64,000 nucleotides of DNA, from the NCBI RefSeq assembly GCF_022440805.1, contig NZ_JAKNTK010000001.1:1240001-1304000 (forward strand), written 5' to 3'. A program made the translations under genes and the position numbers. Below are positions 27,289 through 35,582 of the stretch, piece after piece; the stretch's first letter is position 1, and the number at the start of each line of letters is the position of its first letter. This DNA comes from Holdemania massiliensis. GTDB taxonomy: Bacteria > Bacillota_I > Bacilli_A > Erysipelotrichales > Erysipelotrichaceae. Under the pieces are notes generated by a model. That model was not told the origin of the DNA, ran no database searches, and saw nothing but the letters and a program-made list of their open reading frames with translations.

Positions 27289-27443
27289 AAAAAAACCTCC
27301 TCTTTTCCCTCTGACAGGTAAAAGAGAAGGTCATGCCTTCGTTTTTCGGGTCAGCGGGATGCGGAACCTGCACCGCAAGAAACCTTTTCGTCCTTCTGAC
27401 AACTCCCCGTTCAGAAAGCACTTAACGCGCAGGAACCTACTCT
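27289..27443 (-). promoter_or_regulatory. THF riboswitch (folT type) with terminator/RBS-sequestering expression platform
   Basis: Read on the minus strand, the aptamer (27443 down to about 27345) has the class-I THF signature: AGAGTAGG, then GCGCGTTAAGTG, a P3 stem TTCTGA/TCAGAA, GCGGTGCAGG and CCGCATCCCGCTG. Downstream, 27320-27331 pairs with 27295-27306 as a full 12-bp stem (one G-U pair) that contains the GAGGAGG ribosome binding site and is followed by seven T. One hairpin can thus stop transcription or hide the start site. Binding of reduced folate should turn folT off. Confidence 0.93.
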
Positions 27444-27453
27444 GTTTGTGAAG

Positions 27454-27482
27454 AATATACCCCGAAATAAGCAGAATGTCAA
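27454..27482 (-). promoter_or_regulatory. Promoter for folT
   Basis: On the minus strand, TTGACA (27477-27482) and TATATT (27454-27459) are 17 bp apart. The -10 lies 10 bp before the riboswitch and the -35 lies just past the stop of the exchanger gene. Confidence 0.85.
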
Positions 27483-27489
27483 ATAAAAA

Positions 27490-28428
27490 TTATAAAACAA
27501 AGAACAGATAGAGAGAGTAGCTCAAGATTAAGCTTAAGCCTTGGATTTTAGAACCTTTTTCTTTCATTAATAACGGAAGCAATGCTACGATAGTAATCAA
27601 CAGACAGGCCGGCATATCCAATGCCAGACTTTGGGCGGAAACCGGCAGCGCCTGTCCGGATACAAACGAACAGATCGGCAGGATTAGAGTCAAATCGAGG
27701 ATATTGGCGCCGATCAGATTGCCGATGGACAGACTGGATTCTTTTTTGATGATGGCGGTCACTGTCGTGACCAGTTCCGGCAGCGAAGTGCCGATCGCAA
27801 TCATGGTGACAGCGACGATGCGTTCCGGAACTCCGAAGAAGGCCGCCAGCGCACTGCCGCTGTTGACTAACAGCTGGGATCCGGCAACAATACCTAAAGC
27901 ACCAAATAAAAACATGACAATGCGTCGGATGATTTCTTTGTGCGTCGTTTGAATTCTTTCCGTATCCTCCTGCTGCTGCATTGCGTTGCGGACATTCAAA
28001 ACCATCGAAATCAAAAAGATGCCGATTAGAATCAGACTGCCGATGAAGCTCAGGGCGCCGGATAAGCTGAATAGAAACAAAACCGCGGCCGCGGCGATCA
28101 ACAAGATGCAATGCTTGATGTAGTCTTTGCGCTGAATCGCAATTGACATGAAAACCATGGCAACCGCTAAGATCAATCCCGTATTCGCAATGACGGAACC
28201 CACAGCGTTGCCAATGGCCATTTCCGTTTTTCCCTGCAATGCTGCAATAACGGACACAATCATTTCCGGCAATGTGGTTGCCAGACTGACGATCGTGGCA
28301 CCGACGATAAAGGATGGGATACCGGAAGCTTTTGCGATCCAGCTGGCAGCATCGACGAACAGATCGCCGCCTTTGACAACCAGAAAGACTCCGGCAAGAA
28401 ACAGTATAAGTGCAACTTCAATACTCAT
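27490..28428 (-). CDS. CaCA-superfamily cation/Ca2+ (probably Mn2+) exchanger, YrbG-like
   Basis: A 312-residue membrane protein with about ten spans in two inverted halves. Both alpha-repeats with ion-binding acidic residues can be seen: VGATIVSLATTLPEMIVSV near residues 42-60 and MIAIGTSLPELVTTVTAI near 205-222. The family swaps Na+ or H+ for Ca2+. The Mn2+-sensing riboswitch upstream argues that this member exports Mn2+ as well as or in place of Ca2+. Its stop codon touches the folT promoter, and no terminator lies between the two genes, so some transcripts may read into the THF riboswitch. Confidence 0.93.
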   Translation of the reverse strand: MSIEVALILFLAGVFLVVKGGDLFVDAASWIAKASGIPSFIVGATIVSLATTLPEMIVSVIAALQGKTEMAIGNAVGSVIANTGLILAVAMVFMSIAIQRKDYIKHCILLIAAAAVLFLFSLSGALSFIGSLILIGIFLISMVLNVRNAMQQQEDTERIQTTHKEIIRRIVMFLFGALGIVAGSQLLVNSGSALAAFFGVPERIVAVTMIAIGTSLPELVTTVTAIIKKESSLSIGNLIGANILDLTLILPICSFVSGQALPVSAQSLALDMPACLLITIVALLPLLMKEKGSKIQGLSLILSYSLYLFFVL

Positions 28429-28463
28429 TGTGCAAACTCCTCTTCTTCAAATAACGATGATGA

Positions 28464-28600
28464 TAAAAAAAGAAGACCTGTCTGCACTTTCCCGTAAGCG
28501 CCAGACAAGTCTTGTCAATTACCTCTAAGCCAGACGGAAAGCTCCGTCATTCTGTTGACTTAGCAACGCAGCATCAATCTGCGGTGACTACTCCCTTATC
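28464..28600 (-). promoter_or_regulatory. yybP-ykoY (Mn2+) riboswitch upstream of the exchanger
   Basis: On the minus strand the element starts with GATAAGGGAGTAG (28600-28588), has GTCAACAGAATGACGG in the middle and GACAAGACTTGTCTGG at the end, the conserved parts of this class. A terminator follows: AAGACTTGTCTG (28513-28502) pairs with CAGACAGGTCTT (28484-28473), then eight T. Part of the aptamer shares bases with the terminator stem, so Mn2+ binding should favour read-through and exporter synthesis. Confidence 0.92.
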
Positions 28601-28610
28601 AATCGTTGAT

Positions 28611-28639
28611 ATTTTATCAAAAGAATGTTCGGCAGTCAA
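28611..28639 (-). promoter_or_regulatory. Promoter for the Mn2+ riboswitch/exchanger transcript
   Basis: On the minus strand, TTGACT (28634-28639) and TAAAAT (28611-28616) are 17 bp apart, with the -10 close before the riboswitch. Confidence 0.78.
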
Positions 28640-28680
28640 TCGTTAAATCATCATCAAATCGTGCTGAAAGCGCGGAATGA

Positions 28681-28708
28681 TTGACTTTTCAGTTGTCGAC
28701 CGTATAAT
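28681..28708 (+). promoter_or_regulatory. Promoter for the U32/TrmH operon
   Basis: TTGACT at 28681-28686 and TATAAT at 28703-28708, 16 bp apart, 47 bp before the first start codon. It is divergent from the exchanger promoter, with 41 bp between the two -35 boxes. Confidence 0.8.
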
Positions 28709-28755
28709 TAAAGCGCAAGCTGTCCAACGAATAAACAGGAAAGAGGGGGACACGA

Positions 28756-29670
28756 ATGAAACAAATGAATTGGATTGCGGCACTGCAGCAGACAGCGTCG
28801 CTGCCAGCATTGAAAAAAAGTGGAATAACAACGATCCGAATCGGGGTTGAAGGCTATTCAGTCCGTACAGCCCGGCTTTTTTCAAGGGAAGAAGCTGCGG
28901 TGATTGCCGCTGCCTGCCGAAACCTGGGACTGCGGTGGGAAATTGTTTTCAATCGATTGTGGATGGAAGAAGAGCTGCCGGAGATGGAAGCCAAGCTGAA
29001 GCAAATTCAAAGTTGGAATCCGGATGGCATTGTTTATATGGATCCGGCGGTATTCATGCTGGCGAAAGTCTTGGGTATCCAGGATCGGCTGATCTATGCT
29101 CCAGATACACTGACGACCAATTCTCAGGATATTCAGCTGATGCTGGACATGGGGGTGGGCCGCGTTGTGCTGGCGGCTGAGATTACGCTGGAAGAAATAC
29201 TGCAGATCGCTGAGAAAGTGGAAGGTTCCAGACTGGAGCTGCAGATTCATGGCCGGCAGGTTATGGCGTATTCCCGCCGTCCGTTAGTGTCCAACTATTT
29301 ACAGATGATTCATAAAACCGTTGAAGATCTGCCGCATCAGCGCGGACTCTATCTGATTGAGGCCACCCGCAGCGGCAAAATGCCGATTCTGGAAGAGGCG
29401 GCCGGGGCAGCTGTTTATATGGAAAGTACGCTGTGTTCCTTCGCTCAGATCCGACAGCTGGCGGCCAGCGGCATCGGCAATTTTGCGCTGGACAGTCTGT
29501 TTTCCTGTGATCAGCAGCTGATTGAAGCTCGTCAGGCATATGCCGCTGTTCTTGAAGGGGCCGATCCGATGGAAATGCAGGCGCAGCTGACAGAACGCTG
29601 GCCCCAAATGAATTACGGATCAGGCTATTATGCCATGAAGACCAATTTAACCAAGGAGGATGCCGCATGA
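28756..29670 (+). CDS. U32 peptidase-family protein, short form (TrhP1/YrrN-like)
   Basis: A 304-residue protein of the U32 family. It has the barrel pattern (GITTIRIGVEGYSVRTARLFS, IVYMDPAVFML, YAPDTLTTNS) but lacks the cysteine signature of the long form. In Bacillus subtilis a short and a long U32 protein (YrrN and YrrO, renamed TrhP1 and TrhP2) work together in prephenate-dependent 5-hydroxylation of U34 in some tRNAs; the same short-long order here suggests the same role. Its end overlaps the long partner by 4 bp (ATGA). The family name peptidase is historical; protease activity is not implied. Confidence 0.83.
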   Translation: MKQMNWIAALQQTASLPALKKSGITTIRIGVEGYSVRTARLFSREEAAVIAAACRNLGLRWEIVFNRLWMEEELPEMEAKLKQIQSWNPDGIVYMDPAVFMLAKVLGIQDRLIYAPDTLTTNSQDIQLMLDMGVGRVVLAAEITLEEILQIAEKVEGSRLELQIHGRQVMAYSRRPLVSNYLQMIHKTVEDLPHQRGLYLIEATRSGKMPILEEAAGAAVYMESTLCSFAQIRQLAASGIGNFALDSLFSCDQQLIEARQAYAAVLEGADPMEMQAQLTERWPQMNYGSGYYAMKTNLTKEDAA

Positions 29671-30884
29671 ATAGAGCGATTGAACTGTTGGCGCCGGCCG
29701 GAGACTTGGCGCGTTTAAAAACGGCGGTTCGGTATGGGGCGGACGCGGTCTATTTAGGCGGCAAGCGTTTTTCGCTGCGGTCCCGTGCCAGCAATTTTGA
29801 AATTGCGGATATTGCGGAGGGCGTTCAGTTTGCCCGTGAATATGGCGCTCATGTCCATGTGACCGTCAACATTATTCCGCATGAAGAAGATTTTGACGGT
29901 CTTGACGATTATCTGCGGCAGCTGGAAAGCATCGGCGTGCATGCCGTGATTGTCGCTTCGCCATCGATCGTTAAGCGTGTGAAAACCGTGGCGCCAAGGC
30001 TGGAAGTTCATCTCAGCACGCAGATGTCCAGTACCAATTCTCTGGCAGTTCAGTTTTACCGGAACCTGGGGGCAGATCGGGTTGTGCTGGCCCGGGAATG
30101 CACAATGGAACAGATTCGTTCCCTCTGCGCGCACAGTGAAGCACCAATTGAAACGTTTATCCATGGCGGCATGTGTGTGAACTATTCTGGGCGCTGTACG
30201 CTGAGCAACGCAATGACTCTGCGGGATGCCAACCGCGGCGGATGCGCGCAGTCGTGCCGGTGGCGCTATCATCTCTATCAGGATTCGCAGAAACTGAGCG
30301 AGGATCACCTGTTGTTTTCAATGGGTTCCAAAGATCTGATGGCCGCTGACTATGTTAAGGATATGATCGAAGCCGGCGTCGCTAGCTTGAAAATTGAAGG
30401 CCGCATGAAATCCGCCTATTATATCGCCGTTGTCGTGCGTGCTTATCGCCAACTGATCGATTGGCTGATGGCACATCCGGATGAAGATCCAAGCGCAGCG
30501 GTGCAGGCCGCGCAGCAGGAATTAATGCGGGCGGAGAATCGGCCTGCCTGCACGGGTTTTCTGGCTGGAATTCCCGGGCCGCAGGATCATTTGTATGACA
30601 ATGCCCCGTCGCGGGTGACGCATGATTTTTTAGCGCAGGTTCTGGATTATGATTCAGCACGCGGACAGGCGCTCATTGAGGTGCGCAATCATTTTGAAAT
30701 CGGTGAAACGCTGGAAGCGTTTGGGCCGCATTTAAAGAATACGTCATTTGTTTTAGAAACCATGGAGGATGAGGAAGGAGAACTCGTTGCCGTGGCCAAT
30801 AAACCGCTGCAGCGCTGTTGGATCAATGCGCCGGCAGTTTTCCATCCCTATGATTTGATTCGGCGAAAGGAGCGTAAGTTATGA
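29667..30884 (+). CDS. U32 peptidase-family protein, long form (TrhP2/YrrO-like tRNA hydroxylation factor)
   Basis: A 405-residue protein starting with IELLAPAGDLARLKTAVRYG, typical of long U32 proteins. The family signature ETFIHGGMCVNYSGRCTLSN lies near residues 158-177, followed by GCAQSCRWRYHLY; these cysteines are thought to hold an Fe-S cluster. KDLMAADYV and SLKIEGRMKSAYY are also conserved. The likely role is tRNA wobble-uridine hydroxylation with the short partner upstream, with which it overlaps by 4 bp. It overlaps the next gene, a TrmH methyltransferase, by 4 bp as well. Three overlapping genes suggest a compact RNA-modification operon. Confidence 0.9.
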   Translation: MNRAIELLAPAGDLARLKTAVRYGADAVYLGGKRFSLRSRASNFEIADIAEGVQFAREYGAHVHVTVNIIPHEEDFDGLDDYLRQLESIGVHAVIVASPSIVKRVKTVAPRLEVHLSTQMSSTNSLAVQFYRNLGADRVVLARECTMEQIRSLCAHSEAPIETFIHGGMCVNYSGRCTLSNAMTLRDANRGGCAQSCRWRYHLYQDSQKLSEDHLLFSMGSKDLMAADYVKDMIEAGVASLKIEGRMKSAYYIAVVVRAYRQLIDWLMAHPDEDPSAAVQAAQQELMRAENRPACTGFLAGIPGPQDHLYDNAPSRVTHDFLAQVLDYDSARGQALIEVRNHFEIGETLEAFGPHLKNTSFVLETMEDEEGELVAVANKPLQRCWINAPAVFHPYDLIRRKERKL

Positions 30885-31600
30885 TCTGGTTTGAAGGGGC
30901 GCTGAGCGTAAAAGCCGTGATGCTCTCAGGCCGCCGGACGGTGGCTAAGCTCATCGTTGATCAGCGGAAAAAAGATAAAGACACCGCTTTTATTCTGCGC
31001 CAGGCTGCCCAACGTGAAATTCCGGTTGAACGCTGGGATCGTGAAGCGATTGATCAGCAGGCATCCGGACGGACGCATGGCGGAATTTTAGCGCTGGCTG
31101 GAGAACGGCAATATCAAACAGTGGAAGACTGTCTGAAGGATCCCAAGCCGTTTGTCGCAGTCTTGGAAGGAATCGAAGATCCGTTTAATCTCGGTTACGC
31201 TTTTCGGACGTTATATGCCGCCGGCTGCAGCGGAGTTTTAATGGGCAGCCGGGATTGGCAGAACGCGCAGGCAACGATTGTGAAATCCAGTGCGGGAGCG
31301 AGTGAACAGCTGCTCTGGTGTCTGTGCGAGGACATCGGCGAAGCTGTCCGGCAATGCCGTCAGGCTGGCTGCGTGCTGTACTGCGCCCAGCGCAGTGAGG
31401 CAATCGATTATTACGACGCAGATTTTAACCAGCCCTTGGTTCTGGCCATCGGCGGGGAGCTGCGCGGGCTGAGCCGCGATATTCTCGAACAAAGCGATCA
31501 GAATATCGTGATTCCTTATGCCCGGCCGGTCCGCAGTGCGCTCAACGGCACCAGTGCTGTCGCGGCGATCAGTTTTGAGGTTGTTCGGCAGCGCCGGTAA
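30881..31600 (+). CDS. TrmH/SpoU-family RNA 2'-O-methyltransferase
   Basis: A 239-residue SPOUT methyltransferase. The three motifs are present: GIEDPFNLGYAFRTLYAAG (near 96-114), LAIGGELRGLSRDIL (near 187-201) and IPYARPVRSALNGTSAVAA (near 211-229), which form the trefoil-knot S-adenosylmethionine site. The last motif reads RSALNGTSA where many relatives have SLNVS or SLNVAVA. It should methylate a ribose in tRNA or rRNA. It starts inside the end of the U32 gene and is the last gene of that operon. The target nucleotide is unknown. Confidence 0.87.
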   Translation: MIWFEGALSVKAVMLSGRRTVAKLIVDQRKKDKDTAFILRQAAQREIPVERWDREAIDQQASGRTHGGILALAGERQYQTVEDCLKDPKPFVAVLEGIEDPFNLGYAFRTLYAAGCSGVLMGSRDWQNAQATIVKSSAGASEQLLWCLCEDIGEAVRQCRQAGCVLYCAQRSEAIDYYDADFNQPLVLAIGGELRGLSRDILEQSDQNIVIPYARPVRSALNGTSAVAAISFEVVRQRR

Positions 31601-31830
31601 TTCGGACGGAACTTTTCCTGCCGATCATCATAAAAAAGCCGCGCAGGGAACAGGGCTTGTGCATAGACTAAAGTGAAGCGGCTATGCATCCGGATTGACC
31701 TGGACTCAGAGCATCGCGGAGAAGTCAATGGTCAGGATTCAATTTCGCTGCTTGAAGCTAAATAAAAAATCCAGTCTTATTCTTTAAAAATAAACAAGCT
31801 CCCAATCAAACAAGAAAATAGAACAAAAAC
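31601..31830. other. Intergenic region with no recognised gene
   Basis: This stretch of about 230 bp has stop codons in all frames and no convincing hairpin or start site. It becomes AT-rich towards 31830 where a terminator follows. Confidence 0.6.
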
Positions 31831-31835
31831 AATGA

Positions 31836-31874
31836 AAGAAATGAAAGATCAAAAGAAAATCTTTCATTTCTTTT
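31836..31874 (+). terminator. Terminator-like hairpin overlapping the next promoter
   Basis: AAAGAAATGAAAGAT and ATCTTTCATTTCTTT form a perfect 15-bp AT-rich stem around 9 bases. TTTTTG follows, then TGATATAAT, an extended -10 element for the next gene at about 31881-31889. The hairpin probably ends upstream transcripts, and it may also affect use of the promoter. Confidence 0.65.
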
Positions 31875-31914
31875 TGAAAGTGATATAATGGACTGGTGTT
31901 GAAGGAGGCCCGGC

Positions 31915-33615
31915 ATGAAAGAAGCGATTTATCTCAAACGCAATATGGCGTTGATTAATTACACCAAGGCGTACTACACGACGGCGGAGGAGCTGTTGTC
32001 AAGCGAAAGCTTTTCCTTATTTCTTGATTTGTATCTGAATTATTGTTCCCATACAGATCCGCAGCTGTTCGATTGGCTGCGGCGCGGACTTCCCATCGAA
32101 GAAGTAAAAAAAGATTTAATCCGTTTGTTAAAGGTGATGCAGGTGCTGGAGGTCGAAGAGATCGCCCATCCGTATTTCCGTGAACGCCAGAAAATGTTGG
32201 CAGTGATTGAAGATTGTTATCATTTCTGGCGGAATATGCAGCGGTATTCGATTATTTATACACGCAATGAGGAAGGGTTGCAGCTGGCTAATTTTATGGA
32301 AGCCGATGCCCAATTCCATCAGATGATCCTGGATTTTTACCGCACGGTTCAGCAGAAAACACAGGGTTCCCGCAACCGTGTTTACCGTCAGCTTCAGGCC
32401 GGCACCAATGCCAGTCTGCTGCTGCGGGATTACCCGTGGCCGATGCCGGAAGGCTATCGCGAATTAGGCGATATTCCGTTTGTGCATACCATCATGATGC
32501 GCACGCCGCTGATCATCCATCCCCGCAGCAACAAGCGTTTAGGCATGTTCACAGAGGTGGACGTCAATCCGATGGCGCAGTGGATCAAGGGTGAGGAAGA
32601 ATGGATGTGCTTCCCGCTGAAAGTGGGATCGCTGTTATGCTATACGTATTTTCATCGTGATTTTACTGCCGGGGCTGTGGCGCTGGCGAATCTGTTTGAA
32701 TTGGCTTCGGATGAGGACTGCATCGGCGCCAAGCCCGATCTGCTTTTATTGTTCGGCAATCCTGACGGTCAAAATGATACGGTCTTTTATCATGATCAGG
32801 CCAATGCGATGTGGGTGGGCAAGGTCTCTTATGCCGATGTTATCGAATATTTCGGTTATTTGAAAAAGATGATTCTGACACTGCATAATCTGGCCATGAT
32901 TGAAAAGGGCTGGCTGCCGCTGCACGGGGCAATGATCAACCTGACGCTCCAGGATGGAACAAAGAAAGGCGTGATCATGATTGGGGATTCCGGGGCCGGC
33001 AAATCAGAAACGATTGAGGCGCTGACGAATTTGAGCGAAGATGTGATTGTCAGCCGGGAAATTGTGTTTGACGACATGGGTTCGCTGCACTTGGATGCCC
33101 AGGGACAGATCCGCGCGCAGGGAACGGAAATCGGCGCGTTTGTCCGCCTCGATGATCTGGACAAGGGCAGTGCTTATCGGGATATGGATCGGTCGATCTT
33201 CTTTAACCCGGAAAGTGCCAATGCCCGCGTGGTCATCCCTGCGGCGCCGTATGATACGATCATTACGGATCAGAAAGTCGATCTGTTTCTGTATGCCAAC
33301 AATTATACTGATCAACGTGGTCTGCGCGCGTTTGACAGCAAGGAAGAAGCAGTCCGTACCTTTATTGAAGGCAAACGGTTTGCTTTGGGTACCACTCAGG
33401 AAAAAGGACTGTCAACAACGTTCTTTGCCAATCCGTTCGGTCCAATGCAGAAGCAGCCGGAATGTTTGAAGATCATTGATCAGATGTTCGCAGCGCTTCT
33501 CGAGCAGCATATTTTCCTCGGTGAAATCTATACAGGTCTGGGCTTACCGGAAAAAGGCGGCAATGCCTTGGAAATTGCGGCGAAGGAACTGCTTGCCAAA
33601 ATCAGTGAAAAATAA
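31915..33615 (+). CDS. P-loop protein of the HPr kinase/PEP carboxykinase superfamily, function unknown
   Basis: A 566-residue cytoplasmic protein. The C-terminal half has an HPr-kinase-like core: LPLHGAMI, then GVIMIGDSGAGKSETIEAL with the P-loop near residues 357-365, then DDMG about 30 residues on. HPr kinases carry HG and then GDSGIGKSE followed by a DD pair with nearly the same spacing. The N-terminal 300 residues match nothing I know, and the length is almost twice that of HPr kinase (about 310). The order of strands also fits PEP carboxykinases. It has its own promoter and an AGGAGG ribosome binding site. It may be a metabolite-regulated kinase or a divergent carboxykinase; neither is proven. 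Confidence 0.75.
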   Translation: MKEAIYLKRNMALINYTKAYYTTAEELLSSESFSLFLDLYLNYCSHTDPQLFDWLRRGLPIEEVKKDLIRLLKVMQVLEVEEIAHPYFRERQKMLAVIEDCYHFWRNMQRYSIIYTRNEEGLQLANFMEADAQFHQMILDFYRTVQQKTQGSRNRVYRQLQAGTNASLLLRDYPWPMPEGYRELGDIPFVHTIMMRTPLIIHPRSNKRLGMFTEVDVNPMAQWIKGEEEWMCFPLKVGSLLCYTYFHRDFTAGAVALANLFELASDEDCIGAKPDLLLLFGNPDGQNDTVFYHDQANAMWVGKVSYADVIEYFGYLKKMILTLHNLAMIEKGWLPLHGAMINLTLQDGTKKGVIMIGDSGAGKSETIEALTNLSEDVIVSREIVFDDMGSLHLDAQGQIRAQGTEIGAFVRLDDLDKGSAYRDMDRSIFFNPESANARVVIPAAPYDTIITDQKVDLFLYANNYTDQRGLRAFDSKEEAVRTFIEGKRFALGTTQEKGLSTTFFANPFGPMQKQPECLKIIDQMFAALLEQHIFLGEIYTGLGLPEKGGNALEIAAKELLAKISEK

Positions 33616-33697
33616 CGGAAGCGATTCGCATTTATTTTCTGACAGGAAAGTCTAGGAGAAAAGAGCGGAATCTGCAGCCACCAGTAAAAACAAGAGT

Positions 33698-33733
33698 AAA
33701 AAGCGTCGGTTCTTCACAGAGCCGACGTTTTTA
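33698..33733. terminator. Bidirectional terminator between convergent genes
   Basis: CGTCGG (33704-33709) pairs with CCGACG (33722-33727), extended by TTCT and AGAG across a small bulge, with A and T runs on both sides. It serves the HPrK-like gene and the flavoprotein gene. Confidence 0.82.
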
Positions 33734-33757
33734 TAGGATCAGGGAAAACCGAAGAAA

Positions 33758-35128
33758 TTAAGCAGGATTGACCACTGCGAACAAATCGTTAAAGCTTTCG
33801 CTCATCGTCGGATGGGTATAAATGCCATCCCGCAGAACGGTATACGGCAGCTGGGCATCCATGACCAGCTTAACCAGATTGATCATTTCATGGGATTCTT
33901 CACAGAAAAGATGAGCGCCGAGGATCTGATCGGTTTTCGCATCAATGACGGCTTTCAGCAGGCCTTCAGTCTTGCGCAGAACCTGAGCTTTCGGGATTGC
34001 GGCGGCTGGAATTTTGGCAATTTTGATTTCATAGCCGGCTTTGCAGGCCTCTTCTTCGCTCATTCCAACGCGGGAGAACGGCGGATCCATAAACACGCTG
34101 TATGGTACGGCGCCCCGATTGGCCGTTGTGCGTGGTCCGCCGGTTAAAGCGTCATGGACAATCCGTGAATCATCCAGCGAGATATAGGTGAACTGCAGAC
34201 CACCGGTGACATCGCCCATCGCCCAGATATGATCGACGGAGGTCTTTAAATGCTCATCCACGGCGATTGCTCCGCGTGCGGTTAAGGCGATCCCTGCGGC
34301 TTCCGGGTGCAGTGCATCTAACTGCGGCCGGCGTCCGGTCGCCACTAACAGCGCATCACAGCGCAATTCGCTGGCAGTTTCTTTTTCCATTAAATGGAGA
34401 ATCGTTTCTTCCGCTTCATCGCGGACTTCCGTCAACGCTGTATTGCGCATCAAACGCACACCGCGGCGGTTCAGGCTGGCCTCCACAGCAGCGGCGATTT
34501 CAGCATCTTCCCGCGGCAGAAAGCGCTCGCCAGGCTGCAGTAGGGTAACCTGGGAACCAAAGTTCGCAAACATCGACGCAAATTCCAGACCGATATAACC
34601 ACCGCCTAAGATCACCAGCCGCTTCGGCAGCGTTTCCAGCTCCATGAGGCTTTCGCTGAGATAAACACGGCGGCTTTCCTTTAATCCTGCAATGTCAGGG
34701 ACAAAGGGTTTCGCTCCGGTGTTGATAAAAATCCGCTGCGCTTCGATGATTTCTTCTTTATCCCCTGTGCTAATGCGGACATGATGATCATCCAGAAAAG
34801 AAGCTTCACCATCGATGACTTCAACACCAGCGGAGGTCAGCTTATCATAGTTCTTTTTTCTTAACATTGAAGTTAAACGGCGCTTTTCCTCAATCGCCTG
34901 GTAAAAATGAAGCTGCCGGGCTTGTTCGTCACCGCCCTGAATTACAGACTGCCGGGCGCTGTTTTCCAGCGATTTGGTTGGTAGACACGCAACGTTGATG
35001 CAGGTGCCGCCGTACATCCTTGGGGATTTCTCGGCCATAAGCGTGCTTTGTCCTTGCTTGGCCAGCTGGGCTGCCAGTGTTTTTCCGCCTTTGCCGAAGC
35101 CGATGATCAGATTATCGAATGTTCTCAT
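33758..35128 (-). CDS. FAD-dependent pyridine nucleotide-disulfide oxidoreductase (MerA/RclA/Har-like, probable hypothiocyanous acid reductase)
   Basis: A 456-residue flavoprotein. The N-terminal FAD motif reads IIGFGKGGKTLA; the redox-active disulfide is GGTCINVACLPTK near residues 40-52, with Cys43 and Cys48; an NAD(P)-binding LGGGYIGLEFA lies near 173-183, and the dimerisation domain ends with the HPTMSES stretch. The CxxxxC with an Ala and Leu between cysteines and the absence of an N-terminal heavy-metal domain fit the RclA/Har group that reduces HOSCN and copper, rather than mercuric reductases. It overlaps the Rrf2 regulator gene by 17 bp. Confidence 0.88.
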   Translation of the reverse strand: MRTFDNLIIGFGKGGKTLAAQLAKQGQSTLMAEKSPRMYGGTCINVACLPTKSLENSARQSVIQGGDEQARQLHFYQAIEEKRRLTSMLRKKNYDKLTSAGVEVIDGEASFLDDHHVRISTGDKEEIIEAQRIFINTGAKPFVPDIAGLKESRRVYLSESLMELETLPKRLVILGGGYIGLEFASMFANFGSQVTLLQPGERFLPREDAEIAAAVEASLNRRGVRLMRNTALTEVRDEAEETILHLMEKETASELRCDALLVATGRRPQLDALHPEAAGIALTARGAIAVDEHLKTSVDHIWAMGDVTGGLQFTYISLDDSRIVHDALTGGPRTTANRGAVPYSVFMDPPFSRVGMSEEEACKAGYEIKIAKIPAAAIPKAQVLRKTEGLLKAVIDAKTDQILGAHLFCEESHEMINLVKLVMDAQLPYTVLRDGIYTHPTMSESFNDLFAVVNPA

Positions 35129-35582
35129 GAGATTGTTCCTCCTTTTTCTTCATGATGATATTGTGCGGCTGCGAAGCGAAGAGATTTTGAAGCAGATCCC
35201 AAAGCGTCAGCCGATTTAAGCTTTCCAGACATTGTTCATTTAACTGATGATAGATTTTATCCATTTCCTTGGCCATGCCGGAAGCGACCAGACAGGCCAT
35301 TTCCGGATCTCCGCTCTGCCATTTGCTTTCAACCAAGGCAACGTTGAGAGCTTCGGCGATTTGCCGCAGCGTAATTTGATGCGGGTCGTGGTTGAGCCGG
35401 TAGCCGCCTTCGCTGCCTTCCTGGGATACGGCGATACCGGCCCGGCACAGCGCGGCCATCAATTTTCGGACGCGTACCGGATGCGTGCAGATATTGGCAG
35501 CCAGCTCATCACTGGACTGGGGAGCATTTTTATGCGCCAGGTACACGGCGGCATGAATCGCAACGGTCAGATCGCTGGTCAT
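35112..35582 (-). CDS. Rrf2-family transcriptional regulator (HypR-like redox sensor)
   Basis: A 156-residue winged-helix regulator. I set the start at 35582, because AAGGAGG lies 8 bp before it and it overlaps the rhodanese stop codon (ATGA); a longer frame exists. The domain starts with DLTVAIHAAVYLA, and EGGYRLNHDPHQITL is the Rrf2 wing. It lacks the three close cysteines of the Fe-S sensors, but has Cys32 and Cys97, near the Cys33 and Cys99 that form the intersubunit disulfide in S. aureus HypR, as well as Cys46 and Cys118. HypR represses hypR-merA, the same gene pair as here, so autoregulation through the palindrome at 35975-35997 is likely. Confidence 0.85.
   Translation of the reverse strand: MTSDLTVAIHAAVYLAHKNAPQSSDELAANICTHPVRVRKLMAALCRAGIAVSQEGSEGGYRLNHDPHQITLRQIAEALNVALVESKWQSGDPEMACLVASGMAKEMDKIYHQLNEQCLESLNRLTLWDLLQNLFASQPHNIIMKKKEEQSHENIR

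Noticed and set aside
33758..35128. Calling the flavoprotein a mercuric reductase
   Set aside because: It lacks the N-terminal heavy-metal domain and the C-terminal vicinal cysteine pair; the gene context with an Rrf2/HypR-like regulator fits an RclA/Har-type reductase.
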